Part shown: in pieces, positions 34,297 through 43,377 of the stretch
Numbering within the stretch: the first letter of the stretch is position 1
How the letters are laid out: every line of letters starts with the position of its first letter
Translations under genes and position numbers: made by a program
Notes under the pieces: model-generated
What the model saw: only the letters and a program-made list of their open reading frames with translations
Databases searched by the model: none
Told to the model about the DNA's origin: nothing
NCBI GenBank assembly: GCA_036676195.1
Contig: JAKFDK010000132.1
Span: 5,394 to 69,393 of the forward strand
Source: JAKFDK01 sp036676195
Lineage (GTDB): Bacteria; Bacillota; Sulfobacillia; Symbiobacteriales; ZC4RG38
DNA: 64,000 nucleotides
Reading direction: 5' to 3'

Positions 34297-35181
34297 CTAC
34301 TGGGGGATGCCAGCCAGGCGACACCGCAGTTCGTTCACCAAATTCATGAGTGCTGGATCCATGCAGTCGGTGACATCCTTGAGGGCAGCCTGCAGCATCA
34401 CCTGTGCCAGTTCCGGGCGGCCCTGCTCGACGGCGACCGTACCGGCTGCCCAGGCGGCACATGTCCGGCTCCACGGCTTGGCGCCAGGGCACCCGGGGAC
34501 GAGTACTTCCTCTGCGCAGCGAATGGCTTCACTGTGCTGACCTTGCTGCAAATAGGCGGCTGCCTCCATGGCCAGTTGATCGGCACGGTTCACGTCGTCA
34601 CTCTGGGGCAGGAGCAATGCTGCGGCATTCAGGTGCTTTTCTGCCGCAGCGGCCTGCCCTTTGCGGAGCAGGAGCCAGGCAGCGCTCTGGTGCACGGTTA
34701 CTGCCAGGCGATAGTTCCCAGCCTGATGGTAGAGGTCTGCACCCTTTTCATAGAGTCCAACGGCCGGCTCGATACGCTTCTGCCGTTCATAGCAGAGCGC
34801 CAACTGACAGTAGGCATCTGGTTTGTGGTTGTGTAAGCCAGGCAATGCTTCGAGTCGGGCCATGAACTCCAGCAACAGGGGCTCGGCTTCACCAGGGTCT
34901 CCTGCGTGCAGGTGGGCAGACCCCTCGTACAGTAACGCCAGGACCGATCCTTCCTGGTAGCCTGCTCCCTCTGCCAGGCTGCGGGCCTGCTGTGCGCACC
35001 GGCGTGCGTCACTGTGGAGCCCACGCACTGAGGCACACCGCACGCCCACGAGCCAGGCCGACACCCTTTCCTCCACCGCCCGGGTTCCATCGGTCCCCAC
35101 TTTCTGCGCTTCCTCCAGAGCCTGGAGTAAACGTCCCCGCGATACCAGGGCCTGGAGCGCCGGCAAGTCCACCTTTTGCAC
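34297..35181 (-). CDS. TPR-repeat receptor-like protein 1 (Rap/RRNPP-like, no HTH)
   Basis: This all-helical protein of 294 residues has successive TPR-like helix pairs, for example DAYCQLALCYERQKRIEPAV and HQSAAWLLLRKGQAAAAEKH. There is no N-terminal HTH and no signal peptide, so it is cytoplasmic. It ends DPALMNLVNELRCRL, closely matching the end of TPR protein 2 (EPTLMNAVHDVRRRL). The GTG at 35181 has only a weak SD, so the start is uncertain. With the adjacent pro-peptide it forms an apparent receptor-signal pair. The target of the receptor is unknown. Confidence 0.78.
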   Translation of the reverse strand: MQKVDLPALQALVSRGRLLQALEEAQKVGTDGTRAVEERVSAWLVGVRCASVRGLHSDARRCAQQARSLAEGAGYQEGSVLALLYEGSAHLHAGDPGEAEPLLLEFMARLEALPGLHNHKPDAYCQLALCYERQKRIEPAVGLYEKGADLYHQAGNYRLAVTVHQSAAWLLLRKGQAAAAEKHLNAAALLLPQSDDVNRADQLAMEAAAYLQQGQHSEAIRCAEEVLVPGCPGAKPWSRTCAAWAAGTVAVEQGRPELAQVMLQAALKDVTDCMDPALMNLVNELRCRLAGIPQ

Positions 35182-35208
35182 CCCCCGTGTTTCCCAGAAG
35201 ATACATTA

Positions 35209-35228
35209 GAACTTCAAGATTGAACTTC
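35209..35228 (-). promoter_or_regulatory. Repeat/palindrome upstream of TPR 1
   Basis: The minus strand reads GAAGTTCAATCTTGAAGTTC. It is both a direct repeat of GAAGTTC with a 6-nt spacer and an imperfect palindrome AxTTCAATCTTGAAxT. It lies 28 nt before the GTG, where an operator would be expected. No clear promoter was found. Confidence 0.45.
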
Positions 35229-35269
35229 CTTCCAGCGAGCAGCCGACTTTCAAAGGGAGGAAAGTGGCA

Positions 35270-35325
35270 AAAATACGGGTGAACGTGGCAATGTGGGGTT
35301 CTCCTGCCAGTTCACCCATAGAAAA
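35270..35325 (-). terminator. Terminator of the btu-cob operon
   Basis: On the minus strand GGGTGAACTGGCA pairs with TGCCA-C-GTTCACCC (one bulged C), followed by GTATTTTTG. The opposite side also has a T-rich flank. It follows cbiB. Confidence 0.85.
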
Positions 35326-35346
35326 ATACTTTTTATTTCGGGTTTC

Positions 35347-36294
35347 CTAACCGAGCTGAAGCAGCAGGGCACCAGCGACCAGGACCAGGTGGCACGCCAG
35401 TTGCATGAGGTCGGTGGCAGCCAGGAGATCCGGCGGCTGGACCAGGCGCCCACCCGCGTTGAGCAGCGGACTCGCCGTCGGTTCACCGTCGTAATGATTC
35501 AGCCCACCCAGGCGCACCCCCAGCGCTCCGGCCATGGCCGCTTCCGGCCAGCCGGCATTGGGACTTTTGTGCCGGTGGCCGTCAGCCAGGGCGGCACGTG
35601 CGGCACCGGCTGCGTTCCGCCCTGACAGGAAAGCAGCCGCTACCAGGGCAGCCAGGGTCACCCGGGCCGGCAGCCAGTTGGCCAGGTCATCCAGCCGCGC
35701 TGCCACCCGGCCAAAGTACTGGTACCGCTCGTCCCGGTGGCCAATCATGGAATCCAGGGTGTTAATCGCCTTATAGGCGGCAATGCCGGGCAGCCCGGCC
35801 GCCAGGGCAAAGAGCAGCGGAGCCACCACGCCGTCGCTGGCATTCTCCGCCACCGTTTCCACCGCCGCCCGGGCCACCTGGGACGTGTCCAGGTCTTCCG
35901 TATCCCGCCCCACCACCCGGGCCACAGCCCGGCGGGCTGCCGGCAGGTCCCCGGTAACCAGCGGGCGGTGTACGGCATAACCGGCCTCTTCGGCCAGGCT
36001 GCGCCGCGCCAGCAACACCGCCACACCGAGGGCGGTGACCGCCTCCCCCAGCCAGGGATGCAACAGGCGGGCGGCGGCCACCGCCGCCCAGGCAGCGCCG
36101 GTGGAGATCCCCACCACCGCCAGAGCCAGTCCGCCACCGGCCACCAGCCGGGCCGCGGGACCGCCGCGATTCAGCCACCGTTCCCCGGCGGCAATGCACC
36201 AACCAATGCCCCGCACAGGATGGGGCAGCCAGGCCGGGTCCCCCAATAAACCATCAAGCAGATAACCGGCCACAATCGGTATAGCGGTATTCAC
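35347..36294 (-). CDS. cbiB: Adenosylcobinamide-phosphate synthase
   Basis: CbiB attaches aminopropanol phosphate to adenosylcobyric acid at the membrane. Hydrophobic segments run through 315 residues. The conserved DSMIGHRDERYQYFGRVAARLD and SPNAGWPEAAMAGALGVRLG motifs are diagnostic. Its start overlaps the cbiP stop by 4 nt. It is the last gene of the long btu-cob operon and uses the product of cobD in the other operon. Note the CobD naming clash between pathways. Confidence 0.94.
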   Translation of the reverse strand: MNTAIPIVAGYLLDGLLGDPAWLPHPVRGIGWCIAAGERWLNRGGPAARLVAGGGLALAVVGISTGAAWAAVAAARLLHPWLGEAVTALGVAVLLARRSLAEEAGYAVHRPLVTGDLPAARRAVARVVGRDTEDLDTSQVARAAVETVAENASDGVVAPLLFALAAGLPGIAAYKAINTLDSMIGHRDERYQYFGRVAARLDDLANWLPARVTLAALVAAAFLSGRNAAGAARAALADGHRHKSPNAGWPEAAMAGALGVRLGGLNHYDGEPTASPLLNAGGRLVQPPDLLAATDLMQLACHLVLVAGALLLQLG

Positions 36295-37829
36295 CGTGGC
36301 ACCAGCCCCATCAGCGCATACAGGCGTTTCAAGTCCAGTCCGGCCCTGACCCCGGCGGCCAGCCGGTCATAGGTTTCCTCCCGGTGCTCCGCCGGGCCGC
36401 CGGCATCGTCCGCCGCCGGCGGCAGGCCCCGGCGCCGCCGCAGCCAGTCCAGCCATCCCCGCCGCAGCCCGTCGTTGTGGAACAGATCGTGCAAGTACGT
36501 CCCCCATACCTGGCCTGCCGGGTCGCTGGCGCCCAGCACCGCGTCAGCGGCCGGACGGCCCTCGGCCCGCACCAGGGGGCGGGCGTCGGCACCCAGCCGG
36601 GTGCGGCCCATATGAATTTCATAGCCCGTCACCCAGGTCCCATACCGGCCGGAAAAGGGGCCCTGGCCGTGGGTGAGCACACCGGCTGTCCGCGTCGTCA
36701 CCTTGTCCGCCGCCGCCGCAAACTCGGTTTCCACATCCAGCAGGGCCAGACCGGGTGTTTCCCGATGGTGCGACTCATGGCCCCCCGGGTCCAGGACCCG
36801 CTGCCCCAGCATTTGGTACCCGCCGCAGATCCCCACCACTGGCAGGCCCCGGTCGGCCTGCCGCTGAATCGCCGCGCCCAGGCCGGTCTGCCAGAGCCAG
36901 CGCAAATCGGCCGCGGTATTCTTGCTGCCAGGGATAATGACCGCGTCTGCTCCGTGCAGGTGGGCAGGCTCGTCAGCCCAGGCCACCCTGACCCCGGGCG
37001 ACCGGCGCAGCGGGTCGAGGTCGGTGAAGTTGCTGATGTGGGGAAGGCGCAGCACGCAGACCAGCAGCCCCCCGGTCTCCGCCGCCCCGGCTGCGGCCGC
37101 CACATCCAGAACCATGGAGTCTTCGGCCTCCAGGTCGGTATCCAGGTAGGGCAATACACCTAAAACCGGCTTGGCGGTGCGTCCTTCCAAGAAATCCACG
37201 GCCGGCTGAAGCAGTCCCCGGTCGCCACGGAACTTATTAATCACCAGCCCGGCTACCCGATCCTGCTCGTCCGGCTCCAGCAAACTCAGGGTGCCCACCA
37301 GAGATGCCAGGGCGCCACCGCGGTCAATGTCAGCCACCAGCAGTACCGGTGCGCTGGCCCAGGCCGCAATGCGCATGTTCACCAGTTCCCGCTCCCGCAG
37401 GTTGACCTCGGCCGGGGAGCCGGCCCCCTCGATCACCAGCACATCGTATGCAGCCTGCAGCCGGGCCAGCGAATCCTGAATCGCCGTCACCGCGGTCTGA
37501 TAGCCCTCCCGCCGGTAAGCCCGAAAATCCATCGTGGCGAGTGGGCGGCCGTGGACCACCACCTGGGACTCATGTTCACTGCTGGGCTTGAGCAGAATCG
37601 GGTTCATATCGGCCGTGGCAGTGACCCCGGCCGCCTCGGCCTGAATGCCCTGCGCCCGGCCGATCTCCAGCCCGTCCGGCGTAATGTAGCTGTTGTTGGA
37701 CATGTTCTGGGACTTGAACGGCGCCACCCGCCAGCCGTCCTGCCGGAAGATCCGGCACAGCGCCGTTACCAGCAGGCTCTTGCCCACGTTAGAGGCGGTG
37801 CCCTGGACCATGATGGTGCGTGCCGTCAT
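36291..37829 (-). CDS. cbiP: Cobyric acid synthase
   Basis: CbiP amidates four side chains of adenosylcobyrinic acid a,c-diamide. The N-terminal dethiobiotin-synthetase-like ATPase shows MVQGTASNVGKSLLVTALC and the SQNMSNNSYIT motif. The C-terminal class I glutaminase has the nucleophile in VVGICGGYQMLGQ (about residue 340) and a downstream HDLFHND region. The length of 512 residues is typical. It overlaps both neighbours by 4 nt. Confidence 0.95.
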   Translation of the reverse strand: MTARTIMVQGTASNVGKSLLVTALCRIFRQDGWRVAPFKSQNMSNNSYITPDGLEIGRAQGIQAEAAGVTATADMNPILLKPSSEHESQVVVHGRPLATMDFRAYRREGYQTAVTAIQDSLARLQAAYDVLVIEGAGSPAEVNLRERELVNMRIAAWASAPVLLVADIDRGGALASLVGTLSLLEPDEQDRVAGLVINKFRGDRGLLQPAVDFLEGRTAKPVLGVLPYLDTDLEAEDSMVLDVAAAAGAAETGGLLVCVLRLPHISNFTDLDPLRRSPGVRVAWADEPAHLHGADAVIIPGSKNTAADLRWLWQTGLGAAIQRQADRGLPVVGICGGYQMLGQRVLDPGGHESHHRETPGLALLDVETEFAAAADKVTTRTAGVLTHGQGPFSGRYGTWVTGYEIHMGRTRLGADARPLVRAEGRPAADAVLGASDPAGQVWGTYLHDLFHNDGLRRGWLDWLRRRRGLPPAADDAGGPAEHREETYDRLAAGVRAGLDLKRLYALMGLVPR

Positions 37830-38356
37830 AGGGTCACCGCCAGTGCCCGCAGATCAACGGGAATGCCGGCTACCACCAGCAGAGTGCGCCGGGCCGCCGC
37901 CGCCACCAGTTGATTGGCCTGGCCCAGCACGTCGCGGAACTGGCGCCCCAGTAGGCTCGGTGGCACCACGCCCAGACCGACTTCGTCGCTGACCACCACG
38001 GCGGCTGTACCAGTCTCACGCAGGGCCGCCAGCAAGTCCTGCACCTGCTGCAGTACCTGCTCCTCTGCGGCGTCGGCCAGCAGCAGGTTACTGACCCAGG
38101 TACCCAGCCCGTCCACCAGCAGGCAAACGCCGGGTGCTCCGTGGCGGCGCACAGCCGCCGCCAGGTGCACCGGTTCCTCGATGGTCAGCCAGGCTGGATC
38201 GCGCCGCTCCCGGTGGCGGCTAATGCGCTCGGTCATCTCCACGTCCCAAGCCTGACCCGGGGCCAGGTAGATCACACGGGAGCCCGCGGCAGGGGCCAGC
38301 CGCTCTGCCACCGCGCTCTTACCGCTGCGGGCTCCGCCCAGAACCAGTTGCAGCAT
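37826..38356 (-). CDS. cobU: Adenosylcobinamide kinase / guanylyltransferase
   Basis: CobU phosphorylates adenosylcobinamide and transfers GMP to it. The P-loop LVLGGARSGKSAVAERLA is at the N-terminus. The conserved VVSDEVGLGVVPPSLLGRQF segment, followed by RDVLGQANQLVA, is near residue 120. It is 176 residues. Its start shares bases with the cobO stop. Confidence 0.95.
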   Translation of the reverse strand: MLQLVLGGARSGKSAVAERLAPAAGSRVIYLAPGQAWDVEMTERISRHRERRDPAWLTIEEPVHLAAAVRRHGAPGVCLLVDGLGTWVSNLLLADAAEEQVLQQVQDLLAALRETGTAAVVVSDEVGLGVVPPSLLGRQFRDVLGQANQLVAAAARRTLLVVAGIPVDLRALAVTL

Positions 38357-38910
38357 CAGAACTCAATCCCCCGCTGGGCCTTGATTCCGGCCTGGTAATG
38401 GTGCTTGACCGGCACCATCTCGGTCACCAGGTCAGCCGCCGCCACCAGTTCCGGCGGCGCCTGCCGCCCTGTCAGCACCATGTGCAGGCGGGGCGGACGC
38501 TCCCGCAGCAGTTGCAGCAAGTCTGCGGTGCTGACCACCGTATTCAGGTTCGGGTCAGAGATCACATTGTTGATCTCGTCCAGAATTACCAGATCCCAGC
38601 GGTCAGACCGGACTACGGTGACTGCCTCCGCCCAGGCCGCCGCTACGGCCTCCTGGTGCTCGGTCAGCGCTCCGACCCGCCGGTCCGGGATGGTAAAGCC
38701 CAGGCCCAGCCGGCGCAGTTCAAAGTTGGGCAGGTGGCGCAGCCCGTCGATCTCGGCCACCTTCCACTGGCCCTTGATGAACTGGATCATGATCACCTTC
38801 ATACCGGCCCCTACCGCCCGGACGGCCTGCCCCATGGCTGCCGTCGTCTTGCCCTTGCCGTCACCGGTGTTGACCAGCACCAGGCCGCGCCTCTTATCCA
38901 CTGACAGCAC
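38356..38910 (-). CDS. cobO: Cob(I)alamin adenosyltransferase, CobA/CobO type
   Basis: This enzyme transfers the adenosyl group to reduced corrinoids. The P-loop reads LVNTGDGKGKTTAAMGQAVR. Other motifs are MIQFIKGQWKVAE, DLVILDEINNVI and LTGRQAPPELV. At 184 residues it is typical. It overlaps the cbiA end by 17 nt. Confidence 0.95.
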   Translation of the reverse strand: MLSVDKRRGLVLVNTGDGKGKTTAAMGQAVRAVGAGMKVIMIQFIKGQWKVAEIDGLRHLPNFELRRLGLGFTIPDRRVGALTEHQEAVAAAWAEAVTVVRSDRWDLVILDEINNVISDPNLNTVVSTADLLQLLRERPPRLHMVLTGRQAPPELVAAADLVTEMVPVKHHYQAGIKAQRGIEF

Positions 38911-40324
38911 CCTCCTTGTAAAGCCCGCAGATGCGCAGAAATTCGGCCATTACCCCGGGTTGGGTTGCATGATGCACATGCAGGTAACTGGCCACGGCCG
39001 TGGGGCACCGGTATCCGTCCGCCCGCTCGTAGCTGCCATCACTCCGGCTCAGGTGCCAGGCCGGTGTCCCGGCCGCCCCGTCCACCCGGGTGTAATGAAA
39101 AATATGGCCCTTCACGCCTCCGGGTTCGGCCGTGCGGTATCCCATCCCTTGCAGGCGGGGCTGCAGCCGGGCTGTACCGGCAATGCACCCTGCCATGGGG
39201 TAAACCAGCCCGTCCTCGCCGGTCAGGCCTTCCAGCAGGTACAGGTATCCGCCGCACTCGGCCAGAAACGGCAGACCCCCGCGCCAGGCCGCCTGCACGG
39301 CCGCCCGCATAGCCGTGTTGACCGCAAGCGGTGCAGCATGGCGCTCGGGAAAGCCGCCGCCCAGGTACAAGCCATGCACACCGGCGGGTAACTCCTGGTC
39401 GCGGACCGGGCTGAAACAGACCGGCTCCACCCCCCAGTGGCGCAGCAAATCGAAGGTATCCTCGTAGTAGAACCAGAAGGCCGGATCCAGCCCCACCGCG
39501 ACACGCAGGCCCCGGTAACGCCCGGCCTCCTCAGGTCTGAAGGGGTCTTCGCCCTCCGCCTGGGCGACGGCAGCCGCCCCGGCCGGATCAGCACCCGGTA
39601 CCGCCACGCTGCCCGACACCGGCCGGTTTCCGGCTCCCGCTGCCAGATCGAGCAGGCGGTCCAGGTCCACCTGGGCCGCCACCGCCGCCCCTGCCCGGCG
39701 AATCCATTCCGGCAGGGTACCGTCGCCGCCTGGCAAGGCAAGCCCCAGCCGGTCTTCCGGAACCTGCAGGTTTTCGTCGCGGCCCAGGGCGCCCAGCAAT
39801 GGCATGTCAATGCCCGCCAGGGCATCCCGGATCATTTCGGTATGGCGGTCGCTGCCCACCCGGTTGCAAATCACGCCGGCCACCTGCACATCAGGGTCCA
39901 GCACCCGGAAGCCCAGGGCGACCGCCGCCGCGCTGCGGGCGCTGGCGCGGGCATCCAGCACCAGCACCACCGGTGCGTCCAGCAGTTTGGCCAGGTGCGC
40001 GGTGCTCCCCACTTCCCCGCCACCGCCTGCCCCGTCGTACAGGCCCGCCACACCTTCAATCACAGCCACATCCGCCCCGGCGGCAGCGCGGGCAAACCCC
40101 CGGCGGATCTGTCCGGGCGTCATCAGCCAGGTGTCCAGGTTGCGGCCCGGCCGCCCGGTCGCCCAGCGGTGGCATTGCGGGTCGATATAATCAGGACCGG
40201 TCTTAAACCCCTGCACCCGCAGGCCACGGGCCACCAGGGCCGCCATCAGTCCTGAGGCCACCGTCGTCTTGCCTGCCCCGCTATGCGTACCGGCCATCAC
40301 CAGGCGGGGAATACGGCGGTTCAC
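38894..40324 (-). CDS. cbiA: Cobyrinic acid a,c-diamide synthase
   Basis: CbiA amidates the a and c side chains of cobyrinic acid. The N-terminal ATPase has VMAGTHSGAGKTTVASGLMA. EGVAGLYDGAGG is the conserved Mg/substrate loop. The C-terminal glutaminase nucleophile lies in FLAECGGYLYLLE, with LYLGGGFPERHA before it. The length is 476 residues. Early corrin-ring genes (cbi/cob methyltransferases) are absent from the window, so this organism may salvage corrinoids or encode the ring pathway elsewhere. Confidence 0.94.
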   Translation of the reverse strand: MNRRIPRLVMAGTHSGAGKTTVASGLMAALVARGLRVQGFKTGPDYIDPQCHRWATGRPGRNLDTWLMTPGQIRRGFARAAAGADVAVIEGVAGLYDGAGGGGEVGSTAHLAKLLDAPVVLVLDARASARSAAAVALGFRVLDPDVQVAGVICNRVGSDRHTEMIRDALAGIDMPLLGALGRDENLQVPEDRLGLALPGGDGTLPEWIRRAGAAVAAQVDLDRLLDLAAGAGNRPVSGSVAVPGADPAGAAAVAQAEGEDPFRPEEAGRYRGLRVAVGLDPAFWFYYEDTFDLLRHWGVEPVCFSPVRDQELPAGVHGLYLGGGFPERHAAPLAVNTAMRAAVQAAWRGGLPFLAECGGYLYLLEGLTGEDGLVYPMAGCIAGTARLQPRLQGMGYRTAEPGGVKGHIFHYTRVDGAAGTPAWHLSRSDGSYERADGYRCPTAVASYLHVHHATQPGVMAEFLRICGLYKEGAVSG

Positions 40325-41154
40325 AGTGCTGCCACCCCTTCCACCAGCACGAGCAGGTGACCAAGCCGGGGGTGCCGCTCCACCACCGCCTCCACCCCAA
40401 AGACCTGGCGCAGAGCCGCCGGGGTCAGCACTTCCTCAGGCGGGCCAGTTGCCACCGCCCGCCCCTTGTCCATCAGCAGCAGTTCGTCGCAGGAGCGCGC
40501 GGCCAGGGACAGGTCATGAATCGCCGCCAGCGCCGCAACCCGACCGGTAACCGCCAGTTCACGCACCACCGCCAGGGTTTCCAACTGGTGGCGCAGATCC
40601 AGGCTGGCCGTCGGTTCGTCCAGGAGCAGAACCTGCGGTTCCTGCGCCAGCGCCCTGGCCATAATCACCCGCTGGCGTTCGCCGCCGGACAGGTGGCTGT
40701 ACGGACGGTCTGCCAGGTGGGCAGTACCCGTCCGGCCCAGGGCAGCCAGGGCCAGGTTGCGGTCGGCAGCGGTCTCCTGCCAGCCGGTGCTGAGGGCGTA
40801 GCGCCCCATCAGCACCACCTCCAGCACGGTGAAGTCCAGATCCCCCGGCAACTGCTGGGGGACCCGGGCCACCCGCCGGGCCACCCGCTCCGGCGGCAGG
40901 CCAGACAGGTCAGCACCGCTCAGATACACGGCACCAGCGGCCGGAGGCAGCAGCCCGTTCAGCAGCCGCAGCAACGTACTCTTGCCGGCGCCATTCGGGC
41001 CCACCAGGCCCACCACACGGCCGGGCAACAGGCTCAGGCTGACCCCTTCCACCAGCAACCTGTAGCCGGCCTGAAAGCTGACCCGCTCCGCCTGCACAAC
41101 CGGCGCGAGTGTGGTTGGCCCCGCCGGCTTACTGGAAGTCGGCAAAGGTAACAT
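40321..41154 (-). CDS. btuD: Cobalamin ABC importer ATPase
   Basis: This is the ATPase of a type II importer. Walker A is LVGPNGAGKSTLLRLLNG, the signature SHLSGGERQRVIMARAL, Walker B VLLLDEPTASLDL, and the switch histidine is in AAIHDLSLAARSC. The family (FecE/BtuD) also serves siderophores; the cobalamin riboswitch and cob neighbours assign B12. It is 277 residues. It overlaps the end of btuF by 26 nt. Confidence 0.9.
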   Translation of the reverse strand: MLPLPTSSKPAGPTTLAPVVQAERVSFQAGYRLLVEGVSLSLLPGRVVGLVGPNGAGKSTLLRLLNGLLPPAAGAVYLSGADLSGLPPERVARRVARVPQQLPGDLDFTVLEVVLMGRYALSTGWQETAADRNLALAALGRTGTAHLADRPYSHLSGGERQRVIMARALAQEPQVLLLDEPTASLDLRHQLETLAVVRELAVTGRVAALAAIHDLSLAARSCDELLLMDKGRAVATGPPEEVLTPAALRQVFGVEAVVERHPRLGHLLVLVEGVAAL

Positions 41155-42130
41155 CTTTAAAATCCTCGGGCCAGAGTAACTTCGCCAGTTCCTCCACCCC
41201 CCGGACGTTCCAGTGGCTGAGGGTGCTCAGGAACCGGTCCGGCAGGCTGTACACCCGCTGATTCCTGACGGCGGGCACGCTCTGCAGGCTGGGGTGCGAT
41301 AGCAGTTCCTTGCCAAACCCCTGCTTGTCTGAAGAGCCGTCCGCCACCAGAATCACGTCCGGCTTCAACTCCACCACCTTTTCCAGGGTGATTTGCTGCC
41401 AGCGCTCAATGCCGGCCTCGGCAGCAACGTTGATCCCACCGGCCCGCCGGATGATCCCGTCAATGGAAGTGTCCTTGCCGCCGGTATTCAGCTTGTCCGT
41501 CAGGCGAATCACCCGGGGCTGCTCAGCCGCCGGCTTCTTCCCCACCACCGCATGAATCCGCTGCAGGCGTGTTTCCACTTCCCGGATCAGGGCCTCACCC
41601 TGCTCCTCTTCCCCGAACATATGGGCCAGGAAACGGATATTCTCGGCATGACCGTCCACGGAGTCCTGCAGATTGCTGACCACCACCGTCAGACCGGTAT
41701 CCTTGAGCTGGCGGACCAGGTCCTTATTGGCAAACGGGCTGGCCAGTACCAGGTCGGGCTTGGCAGCGATGACATCCTCGCTCTTGCGTCCTACCTTGAC
41801 AGCGACCTTGTTCGCCTGCGGAATAATGTTCGAAAAGACGGGGCTCGTAGCCACCGACCCAATGGCAGCAAAGCGCTCCGGGCCCACCAGACGCATGGTA
41901 ATTTCGTCATAGCCAAGCGACAGGGTATGAATGCGCTGGGGCTTTTCCTTGATTTCCACCATCTTGTTGTCCGCGTCACGGACCTGCCGCGGCCAGGCCT
42001 TGGTGGCGGGTTCAGCCGCACCGGCCTTTGTTTCGGCCGGCGGGGTGGCCGTGGGTGTGGGTGTAGGTGTAGTGCCGCACCCGGTCAGGAGCAAAACAGA
42101 AACCAAAACCGCCAGGATACGCTGAAGCAT
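41129..42130 (-). CDS. btuF: Cobalamin-binding lipoprotein of ABC importer
   Basis: This is the extracytoplasmic substrate-binding protein. The lipobox is LLLTGCG (cysteine at about residue 18), followed by a TPTPTPTATPP linker. The fold matches the FecB/BtuF periplasmic-binding class, with IHTLSLGYDEITMRLVGPER and KPDVILVADGSSDKQ. The length is 333 residues. It stands second in the operon after btuC. Confidence 0.9.
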   Translation of the reverse strand: MLQRILAVLVSVLLLTGCGTTPTPTPTATPPAETKAGAAEPATKAWPRQVRDADNKMVEIKEKPQRIHTLSLGYDEITMRLVGPERFAAIGSVATSPVFSNIIPQANKVAVKVGRKSEDVIAAKPDLVLASPFANKDLVRQLKDTGLTVVVSNLQDSVDGHAENIRFLAHMFGEEEQGEALIREVETRLQRIHAVVGKKPAAEQPRVIRLTDKLNTGGKDTSIDGIIRRAGGINVAAEAGIERWQQITLEKVVELKPDVILVADGSSDKQGFGKELLSHPSLQSVPAVRNQRVYSLPDRFLSTLSHWNVRGVEELAKLLWPEDFKDVTFADFQ

Positions 42131-42168
42131 GGTCAGGCAACCTCCTTGAGTTGGCCGGAACAGGGACT

Positions 42169-43200
42169 CTACAGATGAGCCGCCAGGCGGCGGCGGTGAC
42201 GGTACAGCAGCCAGAGAAAAAATGGGGCACCGGCTGTGGCTGTGATGATGCCCACCCGTACCTCGGCCGGCTCGACGATGAGACGGGCCACCATATCGGC
42301 GGCGATGAGAAAGATGGCTCCCCCAAGGCCACTGGCCGGAATCAGCAGGCGGTGGTCCGGTCCGATCACCAGGCGCAGCATGTGCGGCACCACCAGCCCG
42401 ACAAAACTGATGATCCCGGATACCGATACCGCCGCGCCAGTCATCAGAGCCGCCGCCAGCAGAACCCTGCGCCGAACGGCGGTAACCCGTACGCCCAGGG
42501 CCCGGGCCTCCTCGTCCCCTAGCAGCAGCAGGTTCAGTTCCCGCCCTTGCCGCATCAGCAGGGCCAGCCCAAACAAGATGGGCAGACCGGCCAGGCGCAC
42601 GTGGCGCCAGGAACGGGCCTCCAGCCCGCCGGACAGCCAGTAAACGATCTCCCGCAGCACCTCCTGGTTATACACCGTCAGGGTAATCACCAGACTGACG
42701 GCTGCACCCAGGAAGGCGCTGACGGCCATACCGGTCAGGAGCAGGGCGGCCGGCGACTCCCGCCCCAGCCCCCGGGCAATCCCATACACGGCCAGGGCCG
42801 CCGCCAGTGCACCGGCAAACGACATCATGGGCAGACTCAGGAGTGTGATCCCATAAAGGCCGCTGGCCATGGCCAGGACCCCGCCCAGGGCACCGCCGGC
42901 ACTGACGCCCACGATACCGGGGTCAGCCATGGGGTTACGGAACAGCCCCTGCATGGCGGTACCGGCGGCGGCGAGCCCACCTCCCACCAGAGCGGCCACC
43001 ACCAGTCGCGGCGCCCGCACCTGCAGCACAATATCCCGGTATTCGGGTGGTACCGGCTGACCCAGGACGGCCTGTAACACCTGCCGGTAGGGGATCCTGA
43101 CCGAGCCGTGGGCGCCCGCCACCACCGCCGTCAGCAGCAGCAGCCCCACTAGAGCGCCCAACAGTACGGCGGCGGGGCGGCCCTTTGCACCTGTTCCCAT
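42169..43200 (-). CDS. btuC: Cobalamin ABC importer permease (FecCD family)
   Basis: This permease of about ten TM helices and 343 residues opens the operon behind riboswitch 2. Family motifs include GQPVPPEYRDIVLQVRAPRL, ALVGGGLAAAGTAMQGLFRN and NPMADPGIVGVSAGGALGG. GAGGAGG lies 6 nt before the ATG at 43200. The open frame further upstream covers the riboswitch terminator and is not coding. B12 is the likely substrate because of the riboswitch. Confidence 0.92.
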   Translation of the reverse strand: MGTGAKGRPAAVLLGALVGLLLLTAVVAGAHGSVRIPYRQVLQAVLGQPVPPEYRDIVLQVRAPRLVVAALVGGGLAAAGTAMQGLFRNPMADPGIVGVSAGGALGGVLAMASGLYGITLLSLPMMSFAGALAAALAVYGIARGLGRESPAALLLTGMAVSAFLGAAVSLVITLTVYNQEVLREIVYWLSGGLEARSWRHVRLAGLPILFGLALLMRQGRELNLLLLGDEEARALGVRVTAVRRRVLLAAALMTGAAVSVSGIISFVGLVVPHMLRLVIGPDHRLLIPASGLGGAIFLIAADMVARLIVEPAEVRVGIITATAGAPFFLWLLYRHRRRLAAHL

Positions 43201-43244
43201 CAGGGTCCTCCTCTCGCCCTCACGCCGTGAGACACGTTTTTGGG

Positions 43245-43283
43245 CCAAACAAAGGTAACCCCGGCTCTCTGCAGAGCCGGGGG
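43245..43283 (-). terminator. Terminator of cobalamin riboswitch 2
   Basis: On the minus strand CCCCGGCTCT and AGAGCCGGGG pair over a 4-nt loop. TTACCTTTGTTT follows. It is placed between the riboswitch and btuC. Confidence 0.8.
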
Positions 43284-43377
43284 CAGTTGCGATGGTCGCC
43301 TGGTGTAGAAAGTACCTGCAAGGTACAGGCCAGAGCGGCGCAACTCCTCCCATCCCGCGGGGAAAAGCCGTCCGAGC

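Noticed and set aside
35182..35230. Sigma-H type promoter for TPR 1
   Set aside because: AGGAAGTT resembles a -35 element, but no GAAT -10 box occurs at the right distance.
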